Shown here in pieces: positions 1 through 8,724 of a stretch of DNA of 41,815 bases; positions within the stretch are counted from its first letter, which is position 1, and the number at the start of each line of letters is the position of its first letter. The stretch spans positions 2,361-44,175 of the forward strand of contig DGEI01000014.1 of assembly GCA_002385885.1 (NCBI GenBank), given 5' to 3'. The translations under genes and the position numbers were made by a program. Under the pieces are notes generated by a model, which did not search any database, had not been told where the DNA came from, and saw only the letters and a program-made list of their open reading frames with translations. The stretch is from Firmicutes bacterium UBA3930 (lineage in GTDB: Bacteria > Bacillota > Clostridia > Caldicoprobacterales > Caldicoprobacteraceae).

Positions 1-22
1 TTGGCCACTCGGGAACCCCTCC
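1..22 (-). tRNA. tRNA-Ser, 5' end only (runs off left edge)
   Basis: Read on the minus strand from position 22, the sequence begins with an acceptor arm starting GGAGGGG and continues into a D-arm containing CGAGTGG. This is the usual opening of a bacterial class II serine tRNA. Only about 22 nt are inside the window, so the anticodon cannot be read. A strong minus-strand promoter lies about 40 bp upstream, which supports a real transcription unit. Serine is inferred from the 5' sequence alone; leucine tRNAs usually begin GC, which argues against them. Confidence 0.7.
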
Positions 23-63
23 ATATTAAGATTTATTGCCCATGTGCCCTTGCACCAGTTCAT

Positions 64-92
64 ATTATAAGTCAACGGCAATACAAAGTCAA
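64..92 (-). promoter_or_regulatory. Promoter of the tRNA-Ser
   Basis: On the minus strand TTGACT (92-87) and TATAAT (69-64) are separated by 17 bp, close to the vegetative sigma-A consensus. The predicted start lies near 57, about 35 nt ahead of the tRNA 5' end at 22. Confidence 0.7.
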
Positions 93-115
93 CTGGTATT
101 TTTAGCTTCACACCA

Positions 116-145
116 TTGATTAACCACACCCTATACGGTTATAAT
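116..145 (+). promoter_or_regulatory. Promoter of murC
   Basis: TTGATT (116-121) and TATAAT (140-145) have an 18 bp spacer on the plus strand. The predicted start is near 152, giving a leader of about 28 nt. It diverges from the tRNA promoter. Confidence 0.65.
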
Positions 146-179
146 TATGATGTAATTTATTTTCAGGGAGTGTATATTG

Positions 180-1568
180 ATGAGAATTTTTGATATAGAT
201 AATCCGGCAGGTTGCCGCGTCCATTTCATCGGAATAGGAGGCATCAGCATGAGCGGCTTAGCCGAGATTCTGATGCATAAAGGCTATGCCGTGACCGGAT
301 CTGATATAAAAGACTCACATCTGACACGCAGGCTGGAAGATAAAGGTGCCAGGGTATTTATCGGGCATCACCCTTCCAACATTCAAGGAGCTGATATGGT
401 AGTCTATACCGCTGCTGTCAAAGAGGATAATCCGGAAATCCAGGAAGCCAAAAAGAATAACATCCCTATTATGGATCGGGCTACACTGCTGGGGCAGATC
501 ATGGAATATTTCCCTTATTCCATTGGCATTTCGGGAACCCACGGGAAAACCACTACCACCTCAATGCTGTCAGTTATTATGAACCATGCCAAATTTGACC
601 CGACGGTACTGGTAGGCGGCGAGGTAGACGCCATAGGCGGCAATGTGCGAACGGGCAACAGCCCATACTTCATAACCGAAGCTTGTGAATACGTGGAAAG
701 CTTTTTGCATTTCAAACCTTACATTGCCGTTATCCTGAATATTGACAGCGACCATCTCGACTATTATAAGGATATTAATCATATATACAGTGCATTTTTA
801 AAATTTGCCGGATTAGTGCCTGAACACGGGTATGTGATAGGCTGCGGCGACGATCCATTAGTATCAAAGCTGATGGGAGAAGTCAAATGCGGCACCATAA
901 GCTATTCCATTGAAAATGAAGGGCATTGGAAAGCATATGCTATTCAATACAACGGCCAGGGTACGACAACATTTAAAGTAAGCTTCCGGGGTAAAGACAT
1001 GGGTAAGGTTACGCTTTATATCCCGGGGAAACACAATGTATATAATTCTCTGGCGGCTCTTGCGGCCGCTCATGCCGTCGGAATCCCTTTTGACATATGC
1101 CGTGATGCACTGCAGGCCTTCAAAGGAACCCACCGGCGCATGGAATTTAAAGGAAAACTAGACGATGTAACAATTGTTGATGACTATGCTCATCACCCGG
1201 CTGAAATCAGGGCAACCCTGGAAGCTGTAAAGAATTATCCCCATAACAGAATATGGTGTTTATTTCAACCACATACCTATACCCGCACCAAAATGCTGTT
1301 TGAGGATTTTGTCCACGCATTGACAGGAGTTGACCAGGTAATCATCACTGATATATACAGCGCACGGGAAAAGGACACGGGGGAAATCCATTCCCGGGAT
1401 CTGGCCCAGTCCATTTCCCGAACCGGCCAGGCATGTATATACATGCAAACATTTGAGCAAATTGTAGATTATCTTAAGCAAAACACCAGCCCCGGAGACA
1501 TAGTAATAACCATGGGGGCCGGCGATATATACAAGGTAGGGGATATGTTTCTTAATACGGCAGGCTGA
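180..1568 (+). CDS. murC: UDP-N-acetylmuramate--L-alanine ligase
   Basis: MurC is the cytoplasmic Mur ligase that adds L-alanine to UDP-N-acetylmuramic acid, the first step in building the peptidoglycan stem peptide. The N-terminal Rossmann motif HFIGIGGISMSGLA, the ATP loop GTHGKTTT near residue 120, the HLDYY segment in the central domain and the C-terminal YAHHP motif are all visible. The length (462 aa) is normal. ATG at 180 is preceded by AGGGAG with a 9 nt gap; a TTG three bases upstream is in frame but less likely. It is the only gene of its transcript, with fhs convergent downstream. No other peptidoglycan precursor gene is adjacent, which is common for murC in clostridia. Confidence 0.95.
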   Translation: MRIFDIDNPAGCRVHFIGIGGISMSGLAEILMHKGYAVTGSDIKDSHLTRRLEDKGARVFIGHHPSNIQGADMVVYTAAVKEDNPEIQEAKKNNIPIMDRATLLGQIMEYFPYSIGISGTHGKTTTTSMLSVIMNHAKFDPTVLVGGEVDAIGGNVRTGNSPYFITEACEYVESFLHFKPYIAVILNIDSDHLDYYKDINHIYSAFLKFAGLVPEHGYVIGCGDDPLVSKLMGEVKCGTISYSIENEGHWKAYAIQYNGQGTTTFKVSFRGKDMGKVTLYIPGKHNVYNSLAALAAAHAVGIPFDICRDALQAFKGTHRRMEFKGKLDDVTIVDDYAHHPAEIRATLEAVKNYPHNRIWCLFQPHTYTRTKMLFEDFVHALTGVDQVIITDIYSAREKDTGEIHSRDLAQSISRTGQACIYMQTFEQIVDYLKQNTSPGDIVITMGAGDIYKVGDMFLNTAG

Positions 1569-1708
1569 CGGGCGCACATGCATAAACGCCCGCATCTTGT
1601 CACGCATCAGATGGAAGGAGCAGATCAACTGCACATACTGCCGAATCATAAGCTTAAATAAACAAATGGCCGGCATTGGCCTGACAACATGATCCAACTC
1701 GCCAAAAA

Positions 1709-1730
1709 GGCCTGTTCGCTAGAACAGGCC
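1709..1730 (-). terminator. Terminator of fhs overlapping its stop codon
   Basis: On the minus strand a perfect 9 bp stem, GGCCTGTTC pairing with GAACAGGCC, has a short loop containing the fhs TAG stop. Five T residues follow (complement of 1704-1708). The stem may also act on murC transcripts, but there is no T tract on that side. Confidence 0.8.
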
Positions 1731-3389
1731 TATAATAGTTCCATCAGGCAGTAATTCCATATTCTCGGCTGCGGGATGTTTGGGCAAGCCCGGCATGGTC
1801 AACATAGAGCCCGTAAGCGCCACAACAAAACCTGCTCCTGCTGAAACCCTGACCTCACGCACATTGAGTTTCCAGCCTCTTGGGGCGCCTTTTAAAGACG
1901 GATCATCTGAAAAAGACATCTGGGTTTTTGCAATGCATACCGGGAAGCTGTCGTACCCTAACTGCTTTAAAGCCTGAATGGATCTCCTGGCTTCCTTGCT
2001 GTAGGTAACCCCATCAGCCCTGTAAACTTTTCGTGCGATAGTTTCTATTTTTTCTTCTATTGACGCCTCAAGGTCATAAACGGGACAAAAATTGTTTTCA
2101 TGATGCAATGCATCCAGCACAGCGCCGGCAAGGTCAATGCCACCCTGGCCTCCTTTGGTTACGACTTCGGATACCGCCATGTTAACACCGGTTCTGCTGC
2201 AGTAGTTTTTGATGAGCTCAATCTCAGAAGGCGTATCGGTGGGAAACCTGTTCAGCGCAACTACGAGGGGCAGGCCATAACAGTTCTTAATATTGTCAAT
2301 ATGCTGTTCCATGTTATCCAGCCCTCTTTCCAGTGCATTCAGGTTTTCGGTCCCCAGTTCTGACAAAGGCAGGCCTCCGTGAAACTTAAGCGCGCGAACG
2401 GTAGCCACCAGCACCACTACATCCGGCCTTATATCCGCCATCCTCGAAACAATGTCAAAAAACTTTTCGGCGCCCAAATCGGCGGCAAAACCTCCTTCTG
2501 TAACCACATAGTCGGCCAGTTTCAAGGCCATACGGGTAGCCATGACAGAATTGTTCCCATGGGCAATATTGGCAAAAGGCCCGCCGTGTATGAATGCCGG
2601 CTGCCCTTCCAATGTCTGTACAAGATTGGGCTTAATGGCATCTTTAAGAAGTATGGCCATGGCTCCAACAACCTTTAGATCCCTGGCATATACAGGGTTG
2701 CCGTCGTATGTATAAGCCACCAGAATATTGCCCAGCCTTCTTTTCAAATCTTCCACGTCAGAAGCCAGGCATAATACAGCCATTATTTCGGAAGCCGCCG
2801 TTATATCAAAGCCTGACTGCATAGGAAGGCCGTTGGCCTTTCCGCCCAAGCCCGTTACTATGCTTCGCAGCTGGCGGTCATTCATATCCATAACCCGTTT
2901 CCATGCAATGCGGGTAGGATCGATATTCAGTTCGTTTCCTTTTGCTATATGGTTATCGATTACAGCAGCCAGCAGATTATGAGCCGCTCCAATTGCATGA
3001 ATGTCTCCTGTAAAATGCAGGTTGATATCCTCCATTGGCAGCACCTGGGAATAGCCTCCTCCGGTCGCTCCTCCCTTAATGCCAAACACCGGTCCAAGTG
3101 AAGGTTCCCGCAAACACAAGGCAACCTTCTTACCCAGCTTCCCCAGAGCCTGTGTTATACCTACTGCAGTGGTGGTTTTTCCCTCGCCTGCCGGGGTGGG
3201 AGTAATTGCAGTTAAATAAATCAGTTTTCCGTCATTGTTTTCTTTTAATCTTTCCAGCACTTCAAGGCTTACCTTTGCCTTATATTTGCCGTACATTTCC
3301 AGGTCATCTTCCGTAAGCCCTATTTGCTTTGCAACTTCTGCGATTGGTTTAAGCTGCGCCTGTTGTGCGATTTGAATATCATTTAACAT
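1719..3389 (-). CDS. fhs: Formate--tetrahydrofolate ligase
   Basis: The enzyme makes 10-formyl-tetrahydrofolate from formate, THF and ATP. It feeds purine synthesis and, in acetogens, the methyl branch of the Wood-Ljungdahl pathway. The protein (556 aa) has the expected N-terminus, the P-loop PTPAGEGKTTTAVG near residue 65, the EPSLGPVFGIKGGATGGGYS segment and the HGGPFANIAHGNNS segment. ATG at 3389 is preceded by AAAGGAGA; the longer open frame reaching 3518 adds 43 residues with no family resemblance and is not the start. The gene stands alone, with a terminator built over its stop codon. Nothing nearby (no folD, no CO dehydrogenase) shows whether it serves acetogenesis or only C1 supply. 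Confidence 0.96.
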   Translation of the reverse strand: MLNDIQIAQQAQLKPIAEVAKQIGLTEDDLEMYGKYKAKVSLEVLERLKENNDGKLIYLTAITPTPAGEGKTTTAVGITQALGKLGKKVALCLREPSLGPVFGIKGGATGGGYSQVLPMEDINLHFTGDIHAIGAAHNLLAAVIDNHIAKGNELNIDPTRIAWKRVMDMNDRQLRSIVTGLGGKANGLPMQSGFDITAASEIMAVLCLASDVEDLKRRLGNILVAYTYDGNPVYARDLKVVGAMAILLKDAIKPNLVQTLEGQPAFIHGGPFANIAHGNNSVMATRMALKLADYVVTEGGFAADLGAEKFFDIVSRMADIRPDVVVLVATVRALKFHGGLPLSELGTENLNALERGLDNMEQHIDNIKNCYGLPLVVALNRFPTDTPSEIELIKNYCSRTGVNMAVSEVVTKGGQGGIDLAGAVLDALHHENNFCPVYDLEASIEEKIETIARKVYRADGVTYSKEARRSIQALKQLGYDSFPVCIAKTQMSFSDDPSLKGAPRGWKLNVREVRVSAGAGFVVALTGSMLTMPGLPKHPAAENMELLPDGTIIGLF

Positions 3390-3419
3390 GCTCCGTATTT
3401 TTCTCCTTTCTACAGCCAA

Positions 3420-3448
3420 ATATTCTCGTAAAACTCTTTTTCTGTCAA
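3420..3448 (-). promoter_or_regulatory. Possible promoter of fhs
   Basis: On the minus strand a perfect TTGACA (3448-3443) is followed after 17 bp by GAATAT (3425-3420), a weak -10. It lies about 30-60 bp before the fhs start. The 3390-3695 gap holds no recognisable riboswitch. Confidence 0.35.
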
Positions 3449-3695
3449 ATGTATATATTTGCAATTGAAACAAACAAACCAAATTATCCCTGGCTGACCA
3501 GAAATATCTGCGTGGCATTAATACATAATTCCTATAAAACCGCTATAGGTTAACTGCTGTCTGAGTTAAACAGTTTCTATTTTTGTTATTATATTACTGC
3601 CCTTTAATCATGTCAATTTCATTAAAAATATATATTTTTTCCCTGGTATTATCATAAACAAACGGCATAAAATAATCTGCAGGGAGGGATCGATC

Positions 3696-4187
3696 ATGAA
3701 AAGCTTATTGATCTTTTTATTAACAGCTTGTTTCATGGTTCCCACCGCCGTACCGGCCTATGCAGGCCAGGATGAAAAAGACGTTATATCCCTTTATTCC
3801 GAACAGATATGCCAGATTACCCGTTGAAAGCCTGATGATGTACACCTGCTGGCCAGGGTTATAAATGCAGAAGCAAGGGGGGAGCCATATATAGGAAAAG
3901 TAGCGGTAGCTGCTGTCATCATAAACCGGATGAAATCTTCCCTTTTTCCCGATACACTAAGAGAAGTAATAAACCAACCCTATGCATTCACATGCGTTCA
4001 GGACAAGCAGATAAATCTCACCCCCAATGATGAATGCTACCGGGCAGCCTTAGAGGCTGTGAATGGAAATGATCCGACAGGAGGATGTTTATTCTACTAT
4101 AATCCCAAAACTGCATCATCAGGATGGATGAAACAGCGCCAATCCAGCAGCAGGCTAATCATAGGCAATCACATATTCATGAAATGA
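3696..4187 (+). pseudogene. SleB-type cell wall hydrolase interrupted by an in-frame TGA
   Basis: ATG at 3696 follows a GGGAGGGA ribosome binding site and opens a signal peptide ending near PAYA-G (residues 1-23). The frame then runs to TGA at 3825-3827 (codon 44). The same frame continues without another stop to 4187 and encodes a full Hydrolase_2 (SleB/CwlJ) domain: LLARVINAEARGE with the catalytic-type Glu, VAAVIINRM, and the end segment ending in GNHIFMK. Family members are spore-cortex lytic or related muramidase-like hydrolases, secreted or spore-borne. No start codon with a ribosome site lies just after the TGA. The gene is therefore either recently inactivated, read through, or a single-base sequence error (TGG Trp or CGA Arg would restore it). 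The rest of the frame looks intact, which suggests a recent event. Confidence 0.75.
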
Positions 4188-4216
4188 CCGGCTTAAAACC
4201 CGGTCATTTCATGAAT
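4175..4216 (+). repeat. 17 bp perfect inverted repeat across the sleB-like stop codon
   Basis: ATTCATGAAATGACCGG (4175-4191) is exactly complementary to 4200-4216, with an 8 nt loop. The left arm contains the last codons and the TGA of the sleB-like frame. There is no T run after it on the plus strand, so it is not a textbook intrinsic terminator, although the stem alone could protect or end the transcript. Confidence 0.7.
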
Positions 4217-4219
4217 CCC

Positions 4220-4254
4220 AAAAAAACAAAAACCGCCTCCAGTTCAGGAGCCGG
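4220..4254 (-). terminator. Terminator of the 43-residue membrane peptide gene
   Basis: On the minus strand CCGGCTCC (4254-4247) pairs with GGAGGCGG (4240-4233), with one G-G mismatch and a 6 nt loop. It is followed by a T-rich tract (complement of 4220-4232). Confidence 0.6.
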
Positions 4255-4276
4255 ATTATGTATTCTCACAAATCCT

Positions 4277-4408
4277 TTATCCCAGTGAAAAGAATCGGGT
4301 AAAAACTTCCATAAATATAATGGGGAATAAGACCGCTAACATCATAACGATTGAAACTACTATTCCGGTAACTCCTCTTCCGACATCGCTCTTAAAAAGT
4401 CTGTACAT
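4277..4408 (-). CDS. Small single-pass membrane peptide, 43 aa
   Basis: I do not recognise this family. The frame encodes a short basic N-terminus (MYRLFKSD), then a long hydrophobic stretch of about 20 residues from VTGIVVSIV to FPIIF, and a short tail ending RFFSLG. That is the shape of a single-span membrane peptide. The start at 4408 has a strong GGGAGGGG ribosome binding site 5 nt upstream, and a T-tailed hairpin follows the stop, so it looks like an independent expressed gene. It lies between the sleB-like gene (convergent) and the DUF815 ATPase gene. Function unknown. Confidence 0.6.
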   Translation of the reverse strand: MYRLFKSDVGRGVTGIVVSIVMMLAVLFPIIFMEVFTRFFSLG

Positions 4409-4610
4409 GGCATCCCCTCCCGGTTTTTTTCTTGTTTATATTATAACCGGAATATATTTCAAAAGTTTTACATATCATTTATAAAACTTTTAAAAACCTT
4501 ATAATAAAGTATTAAATACTACATTATAATGTTTTGTTTAACCCGCAGCATTCAGGGGATACCCTGCAGTTAACTTCAACAGCAGCCGTGATGCTATTTA
4601 TGGGGAAGGT

Positions 4611-5945
4611 TCAGTTACCCAGTATGGCCTCAATATAATCTATAAACTGGCGTGCCGTGCGGCCGGAACGGCCATTATATTTCTTTTCCCAGCGCAGCGC
4701 CTCCTCTTTTAATTTATTCATATCCATGGATAATTCCCGGTTTTTGGCCAGGGCTTCAACTATCTCCAAGTACATTCTTTGATTAGGTGAAATAAATGTC
4801 AGGGTTATTCCAAAACGATCCGACAGCGACAATTTCTCCTGCAGCGAATCAACCGAAAAAACCTCCTGTTCCTGTCCCGGACCGTATTCCGCACTCCTGT
4901 CACGGAAAAACTCCCTTATAATATGCCTCCGGTTTGATGTGGCATACACCACCACATTGGAAGGCCTTGCCTTAATTCCCCCTTCCAGCAGGGCTTTTAT
5001 ATGCTTATACTCCACTTCATCTTCTTCAAAGGACAGATCATCAACAAATAGTATAAATTTTTGTTTTCTTCCCTCCAGCTGCTCAAGAATCCTATAATAG
5101 TCCACCAGGTATTCCTTGGGCACCTCTACAATCCGGAGCCCCTGATCGCCGTACCTGTGGATTAAGGCCTTCACAAGAGACGATTTTCCGGTACCTTTAT
5201 CTCCGTACAGCAGTATGTTATTGGCCTGGTAGCCTTTCAAAAGCAGCTCGGTATTCTCAATAATCCTGGATTTTTGCTCTTCATAGCCCACAAGATCATC
5301 AAGGGTTATGGGATCTGCATCATTGATTGCCTGGAGATAACCCCGTCCATTAAGCCGCTCCCATCTGAAAGCTTTAAACATGCCAAACATACCCGAGCCG
5401 CAGCGATAGAAATGCTCCGCAAGCTCCTTAACATTCCAGCCCGTCACTGCGTTGTAATAATTTGACTTATTGCCGGCGGAAACAGGGGACTGTGTAAATG
5501 GATTGAGCCATTCATCAAAACCTGATCTGTATGAGGCAAAATTCAGGATATCATCCCATTCCGCCCTGGCGATCTGCTTTAAACAGGCCAGTTCATGCTC
5601 CATAATATTTTTCATCCACAAGGGAAGCCCTTCATAACCCACAAGCTCAGCCCGGCGGCTGAAAACAGTCTCACAGCGCAGCAGAGAGTATCCGCAGTAA
5701 GCGAGCCAGGATATATCATTTTCATCCCGGGCAAAATCATTCACAATCCGGCTGAGAAACCGGCTGTATGCATTCAGCAGCTGATGGGGCAACGTTTTAT
5801 TATCCATCAATCCGGCTATGAATTCTTCAAAGGCGGTCACAGCCGGATCCTCCCTCAACTGTCTATACAAAACCAGGCTCTTTAGAGCCTTGTCAATATC
5901 CTTTAACCGGTTTTCAATACTGTTTATGTCCGTCATACCCTTCAA
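4611..5945 (-). CDS. DUF815 family AAA-type ATPase
   Basis: This is a cytoplasmic P-loop ATPase of the DUF815 family, whose function is not established. The N-terminal half is helical and variable. The ATPase half begins at ITLDDLVGYEEQK, carries the Walker A LLYGDKGTGKSS, the Walker B FILFVDDLSFEE, a YATSNRRH segment and the end motif GRSGRTARQFIDYI, all typical of the family. TTG at 5945 has GGGGAGGA 6 nt upstream and starts one base after the mtaD stop, so translation is probably coupled to mtaD. ATG at 5936 (442 aa) is the alternative, but its spacing to the Shine-Dalgarno is poor. It appears to be the last gene of the ahcY-mtaD unit. Whether it has any role in adenosylhomocysteine metabolism is not shown. 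Confidence 0.85.
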   Translation of the reverse strand: MKGMTDINSIENRLKDIDKALKSLVLYRQLREDPAVTAFEEFIAGLMDNKTLPHQLLNAYSRFLSRIVNDFARDENDISWLAYCGYSLLRCETVFSRRAELVGYEGLPLWMKNIMEHELACLKQIARAEWDDILNFASYRSGFDEWLNPFTQSPVSAGNKSNYYNAVTGWNVKELAEHFYRCGSGMFGMFKAFRWERLNGRGYLQAINDADPITLDDLVGYEEQKSRIIENTELLLKGYQANNILLYGDKGTGKSSLVKALIHRYGDQGLRIVEVPKEYLVDYYRILEQLEGRKQKFILFVDDLSFEEDEVEYKHIKALLEGGIKARPSNVVVYATSNRRHIIREFFRDRSAEYGPGQEQEVFSVDSLQEKLSLSDRFGITLTFISPNQRMYLEIVEALAKNRELSMDMNKLKEEALRWEKKYNGRSGRTARQFIDYIEAILGN

Positions 5946-5946
5946 T

Positions 5947-7248
5947 TCAAATCCTCCCCATAATCCTTGTTCGTATCTCTTCAACCTTATGGCAGACCTG
6001 CTCCAAATCAATTGTAGTAAGTTTTCGGTCCTCCATCAGTATATTCCCATTTACGATTACCGTATCAACATCACTGTCCCGCCCGCTGTAAACCAGATGA
6101 GTGATGAGATCGGCAGCAGGATGATAATGGGGGCCATCCTGCCTTAATAATATAATATCTGCTTTCCTGCCAACATCCAGGCAGCCAATTTCATCTTCCC
6201 AGCCCAAAGCCTTTGCCCCGTTTATGGTAGCCATCTCAAACGCCTGCCTTGCCGGAAGCAGGGTGGGGTTTTCATTAATGCCCTTGCTTAATAAAGCGGC
6301 AAAATTCATCTCTTTCATAATGCTCAAACAGTTATTGCTGGACGCGCTGTCGGTTCCAAGGGCTACATTTATCCCTTTATCCACAAGAACAGCTGCCTGT
6401 GCAATACCGCTTCCCAGCTTTAAGTTGCTTACAGGGCAGTGGACAACATGAACATTGTTATTTCTCAATATATCCATATCCCCGGGGGTTAAGTGAACAC
6501 AGTGGACGGCTATAGTATGATGCTTAAACAGTCCGGCCTCTTCCAGGTATTCTACCGGTGTCCTGCCATACCTGCGGCGGCACTCCTCAACCTCGTCCCG
6601 GGTCTCGGCAAGATGTATATGAATACCGGCTCCCAGCTCCCGGGCCAGATTTATACACTTCTCCAGGTATTCCCGGCTGCAGGTATATACAGCGTGCGGG
6701 CCCACCATAACCCTTATACGGCCTTCCGCTTCTCCGTTCCATTCTTCCCACAGCCTTCGGTTTTCTGCGAGGCGCTGCTCCGCTTTCGGATCAGGCCCCT
6801 GCAGTCCCCTGGCCAGCACGGCCCGGATACCGGATTGGGCTGCGGCTTTTGCAGTCTGATCCATGAACATATACATGTCAGCAAAGGCAGTTACCCCGCT
6901 CATGATCATCTCGGCTATGGCCAGCAGTGACAGCCAGTATGCATCCTCCGGCATCAGTCTGTCTTCCATCGGCCATATCCTGGTTCTCAGCCATTCCATT
7001 AGAGGGATATCATTGGCATAACCGCGAAAAATCGACATGGCTGAATGGGTATGGGCATTGATAAAGCCCGGCAGCGCCAGCATGCCTTTTCCGTCTATCA
7101 CCCTGTCAGCCGCAAAATCCTGCTGAAACTGCTCCTCCCGGCCTATATAAGCAATAACGTCCCCGTCCACGGCAATACAGCCTTCATCATATCCGGCAAT
7201 GCCGGAATCCATCGATATAACATGTACATTTTTTATCAGTATTTTCAC
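5947..7248 (-). CDS. mtaD: 5-methylthioadenosine/S-adenosylhomocysteine deaminase
   Basis: This amidohydrolase-superfamily enzyme deaminates S-adenosylhomocysteine or methylthioadenosine to the inosyl form in the cytoplasm. The family metal-binding motif is visible as NAHTHSAMS near residues 63-70. Further ligands lie in the HIHLAET and VHCVHL segments and in the catalytic Asp of ALGTDSASSNN. The length (433 aa) fits. The start is GTG at 7248 with AGGGG 5 nt upstream. It lies 90 bp downstream of ahcY on the same strand and directly abuts the DUF815 gene. With ahcY present, the cell has two routes for removing the methylation by-product. Guanine or cytosine deaminase relatives are less likely given the motif pattern and this context. 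Confidence 0.88.
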   Translation of the reverse strand: MKILIKNVHVISMDSGIAGYDEGCIAVDGDVIAYIGREEQFQQDFAADRVIDGKGMLALPGFINAHTHSAMSIFRGYANDIPLMEWLRTRIWPMEDRLMPEDAYWLSLLAIAEMIMSGVTAFADMYMFMDQTAKAAAQSGIRAVLARGLQGPDPKAEQRLAENRRLWEEWNGEAEGRIRVMVGPHAVYTCSREYLEKCINLARELGAGIHIHLAETRDEVEECRRRYGRTPVEYLEEAGLFKHHTIAVHCVHLTPGDMDILRNNNVHVVHCPVSNLKLGSGIAQAAVLVDKGINVALGTDSASSNNCLSIMKEMNFAALLSKGINENPTLLPARQAFEMATINGAKALGWEDEIGCLDVGRKADIILLRQDGPHYHPAADLITHLVYSGRDSDVDTVIVNGNILMEDRKLTTIDLEQVCHKVEEIRTRIMGRI

Positions 7249-7338
7249 TTTTTCCCCTCACTGCTAACCAAATTTTCTAAGTATATCATTCATACATTCC
7301 CGAAAAACAGGATGAAACCACAGAATAAAAAAGCGGGA

Positions 7339-8580
7339 TCAATAGGACATCAGGTATTGTTTTTGCTCAGTAGTAAGTGCATCGATTTCAATTCCCAGTG
7401 CCGCTAACTTCATTTGAGCCACTTTATAATCAATAGACCGGGGCACGCTGTAAACTTTTGGCTGAAGCTTTGTCTCATTTTCTACCAGGTACAGAACTGA
7501 GAGAACCTGCAGGGCAAAGCTCATATCCATGATCTCGGCAGGATGGCCGTCCCCGGAAGCTAAGTTTACCAGCCTTCCCTGGGCCAAAAGGTTCAGCACC
7601 CTTCCATCCTTCATTACATATCCCTCAATGTTCTGCCTCATTACCCGTTTTTCTGCCGCCAAAGCCTCCAGGTCGGGCTTGCATATTTCCACATCAAAGT
7701 GCCCTGCATTAGCCAGCAGCACACCGTTTTTCATCCTCTCAAAATGCTCCCGCCTTATAACTTCGGTACAACCGGTAGTGGTAATAAATATATCCCCCAC
7801 CTCAGCGGCCTGAAGCATGGGCATTACCCTGAAACCGTCCATAGCTGCTTCCAGTGCTTTTACAGGGTCAACCTCGGTAATAATGACATTGGCGCCCAAA
7901 CCCCGCCCTTTCATGGCAACTCCTCTTCCGCACCAGCCGTAACCGGCTACAACAACATTTTTACCGGCAACAATTAAATTTGTTGTGCGCATAATGCCGT
8001 CCCACACCGATTGCCCGGTGCCATAGCGGTTATCGAAAAGGTATTTGCAATGGGCATCGTTAACGGCAATCATAGGAAACTTTAATTTTCCTTCCCTTTC
8101 CCTGGCCTTAAGACGGATAACCCCGGTAGTGGTTTCCTCGCAGCCGCCTATAATATCGCCGCATAATTCCGGCAGCCGGGAATGCAAAACCGCAACCAGA
8201 TCTCCTCCGTCGTCAATAATGATATCGGGGCCTATATCAAGGGCTTTCATCAGGTGATCATAATACTCCTCGTCCGTCGCTCCATACCAGGCATGAACCG
8301 AAAGCCCATCCTGTACAAGGGCTGCGGCTACCGCATCCTGGGTAGACAACGGGTTGCTCCCGGTAACCGATACTTCCGCTCCACCGGCAGCTAAAACCTG
8401 GCAGAGATATGCTGTTTTTGCCTCCAAATGCACCGATACCGTGATTTTTTTACCCGACAGGGGCTTGTTCAGCTCAAATTCCCGCTTCAGTTGGCTTAAC
8501 AAAGGCATATATCCCTTGACCCAGTCAATCCTTGCCTTGCCTTGAGGCGCCAATGATATATCTCTAATGGTACTGTTCAT
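7339..8580 (-). CDS. ahcY: Adenosylhomocysteinase (S-adenosyl-L-homocysteine hydrolase)
   Basis: The enzyme splits S-adenosylhomocysteine to adenosine and homocysteine with bound NAD, relieving inhibition of methyltransferases. Visible signatures are ITVSVHLEAKTA near the N-terminus, DDGGDL, GGCEETTTGV, the NAD-binding VVVAGYGWCGRG, TTTGCTEV, NAGHFDVE and the end motif DGHPAEIMDMSFA. At 413 aa it is the short form found in archaea and Thermotoga. ATG at 8580 has GGGAGGGTG 5 nt upstream; an upstream in-frame start adds 9 unneeded residues. It heads the ahcY-mtaD-DUF815 group. The leader (8581-8720) shows no SAH riboswitch that I can recognise. Confidence 0.95.
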   Translation of the reverse strand: MNSTIRDISLAPQGKARIDWVKGYMPLLSQLKREFELNKPLSGKKITVSVHLEAKTAYLCQVLAAGGAEVSVTGSNPLSTQDAVAAALVQDGLSVHAWYGATDEEYYDHLMKALDIGPDIIIDDGGDLVAVLHSRLPELCGDIIGGCEETTTGVIRLKAREREGKLKFPMIAVNDAHCKYLFDNRYGTGQSVWDGIMRTTNLIVAGKNVVVAGYGWCGRGVAMKGRGLGANVIITEVDPVKALEAAMDGFRVMPMLQAAEVGDIFITTTGCTEVIRREHFERMKNGVLLANAGHFDVEICKPDLEALAAEKRVMRQNIEGYVMKDGRVLNLLAQGRLVNLASGDGHPAEIMDMSFALQVLSVLYLVENETKLQPKVYSVPRSIDYKVAQMKLAALGIEIDALTTEQKQYLMSY

Positions 8581-8724
8581 TATTACACCCTCCCGATTGA
8601 TAAACAAGCAATGCGATAAAACTATACTAAATTCAGCTCTAATTTTAGCACATTACTGCAAGAATGTCTTGCCTTTTTGACAATACATGCACTTTTCACC
8701 CTCTTTATTATTTCCATGAATTGT

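Noticed and set aside
3390..3518. N-terminal extension of fhs up to 3518
   Set aside because: The extra 43 residues do not resemble the family, and ATG at 3389 has a proper ribosome site.
3390..3695. ZTP (pfl) riboswitch before fhs
   Set aside because: Such elements often precede fhs, but the conserved core words are absent.
3825..3900. Selenocysteine at the in-frame TGA of the sleB-like gene
   Set aside because: The position is not a redox-active cysteine in the family, and I see no obvious SECIS-like stem-loop right after it.
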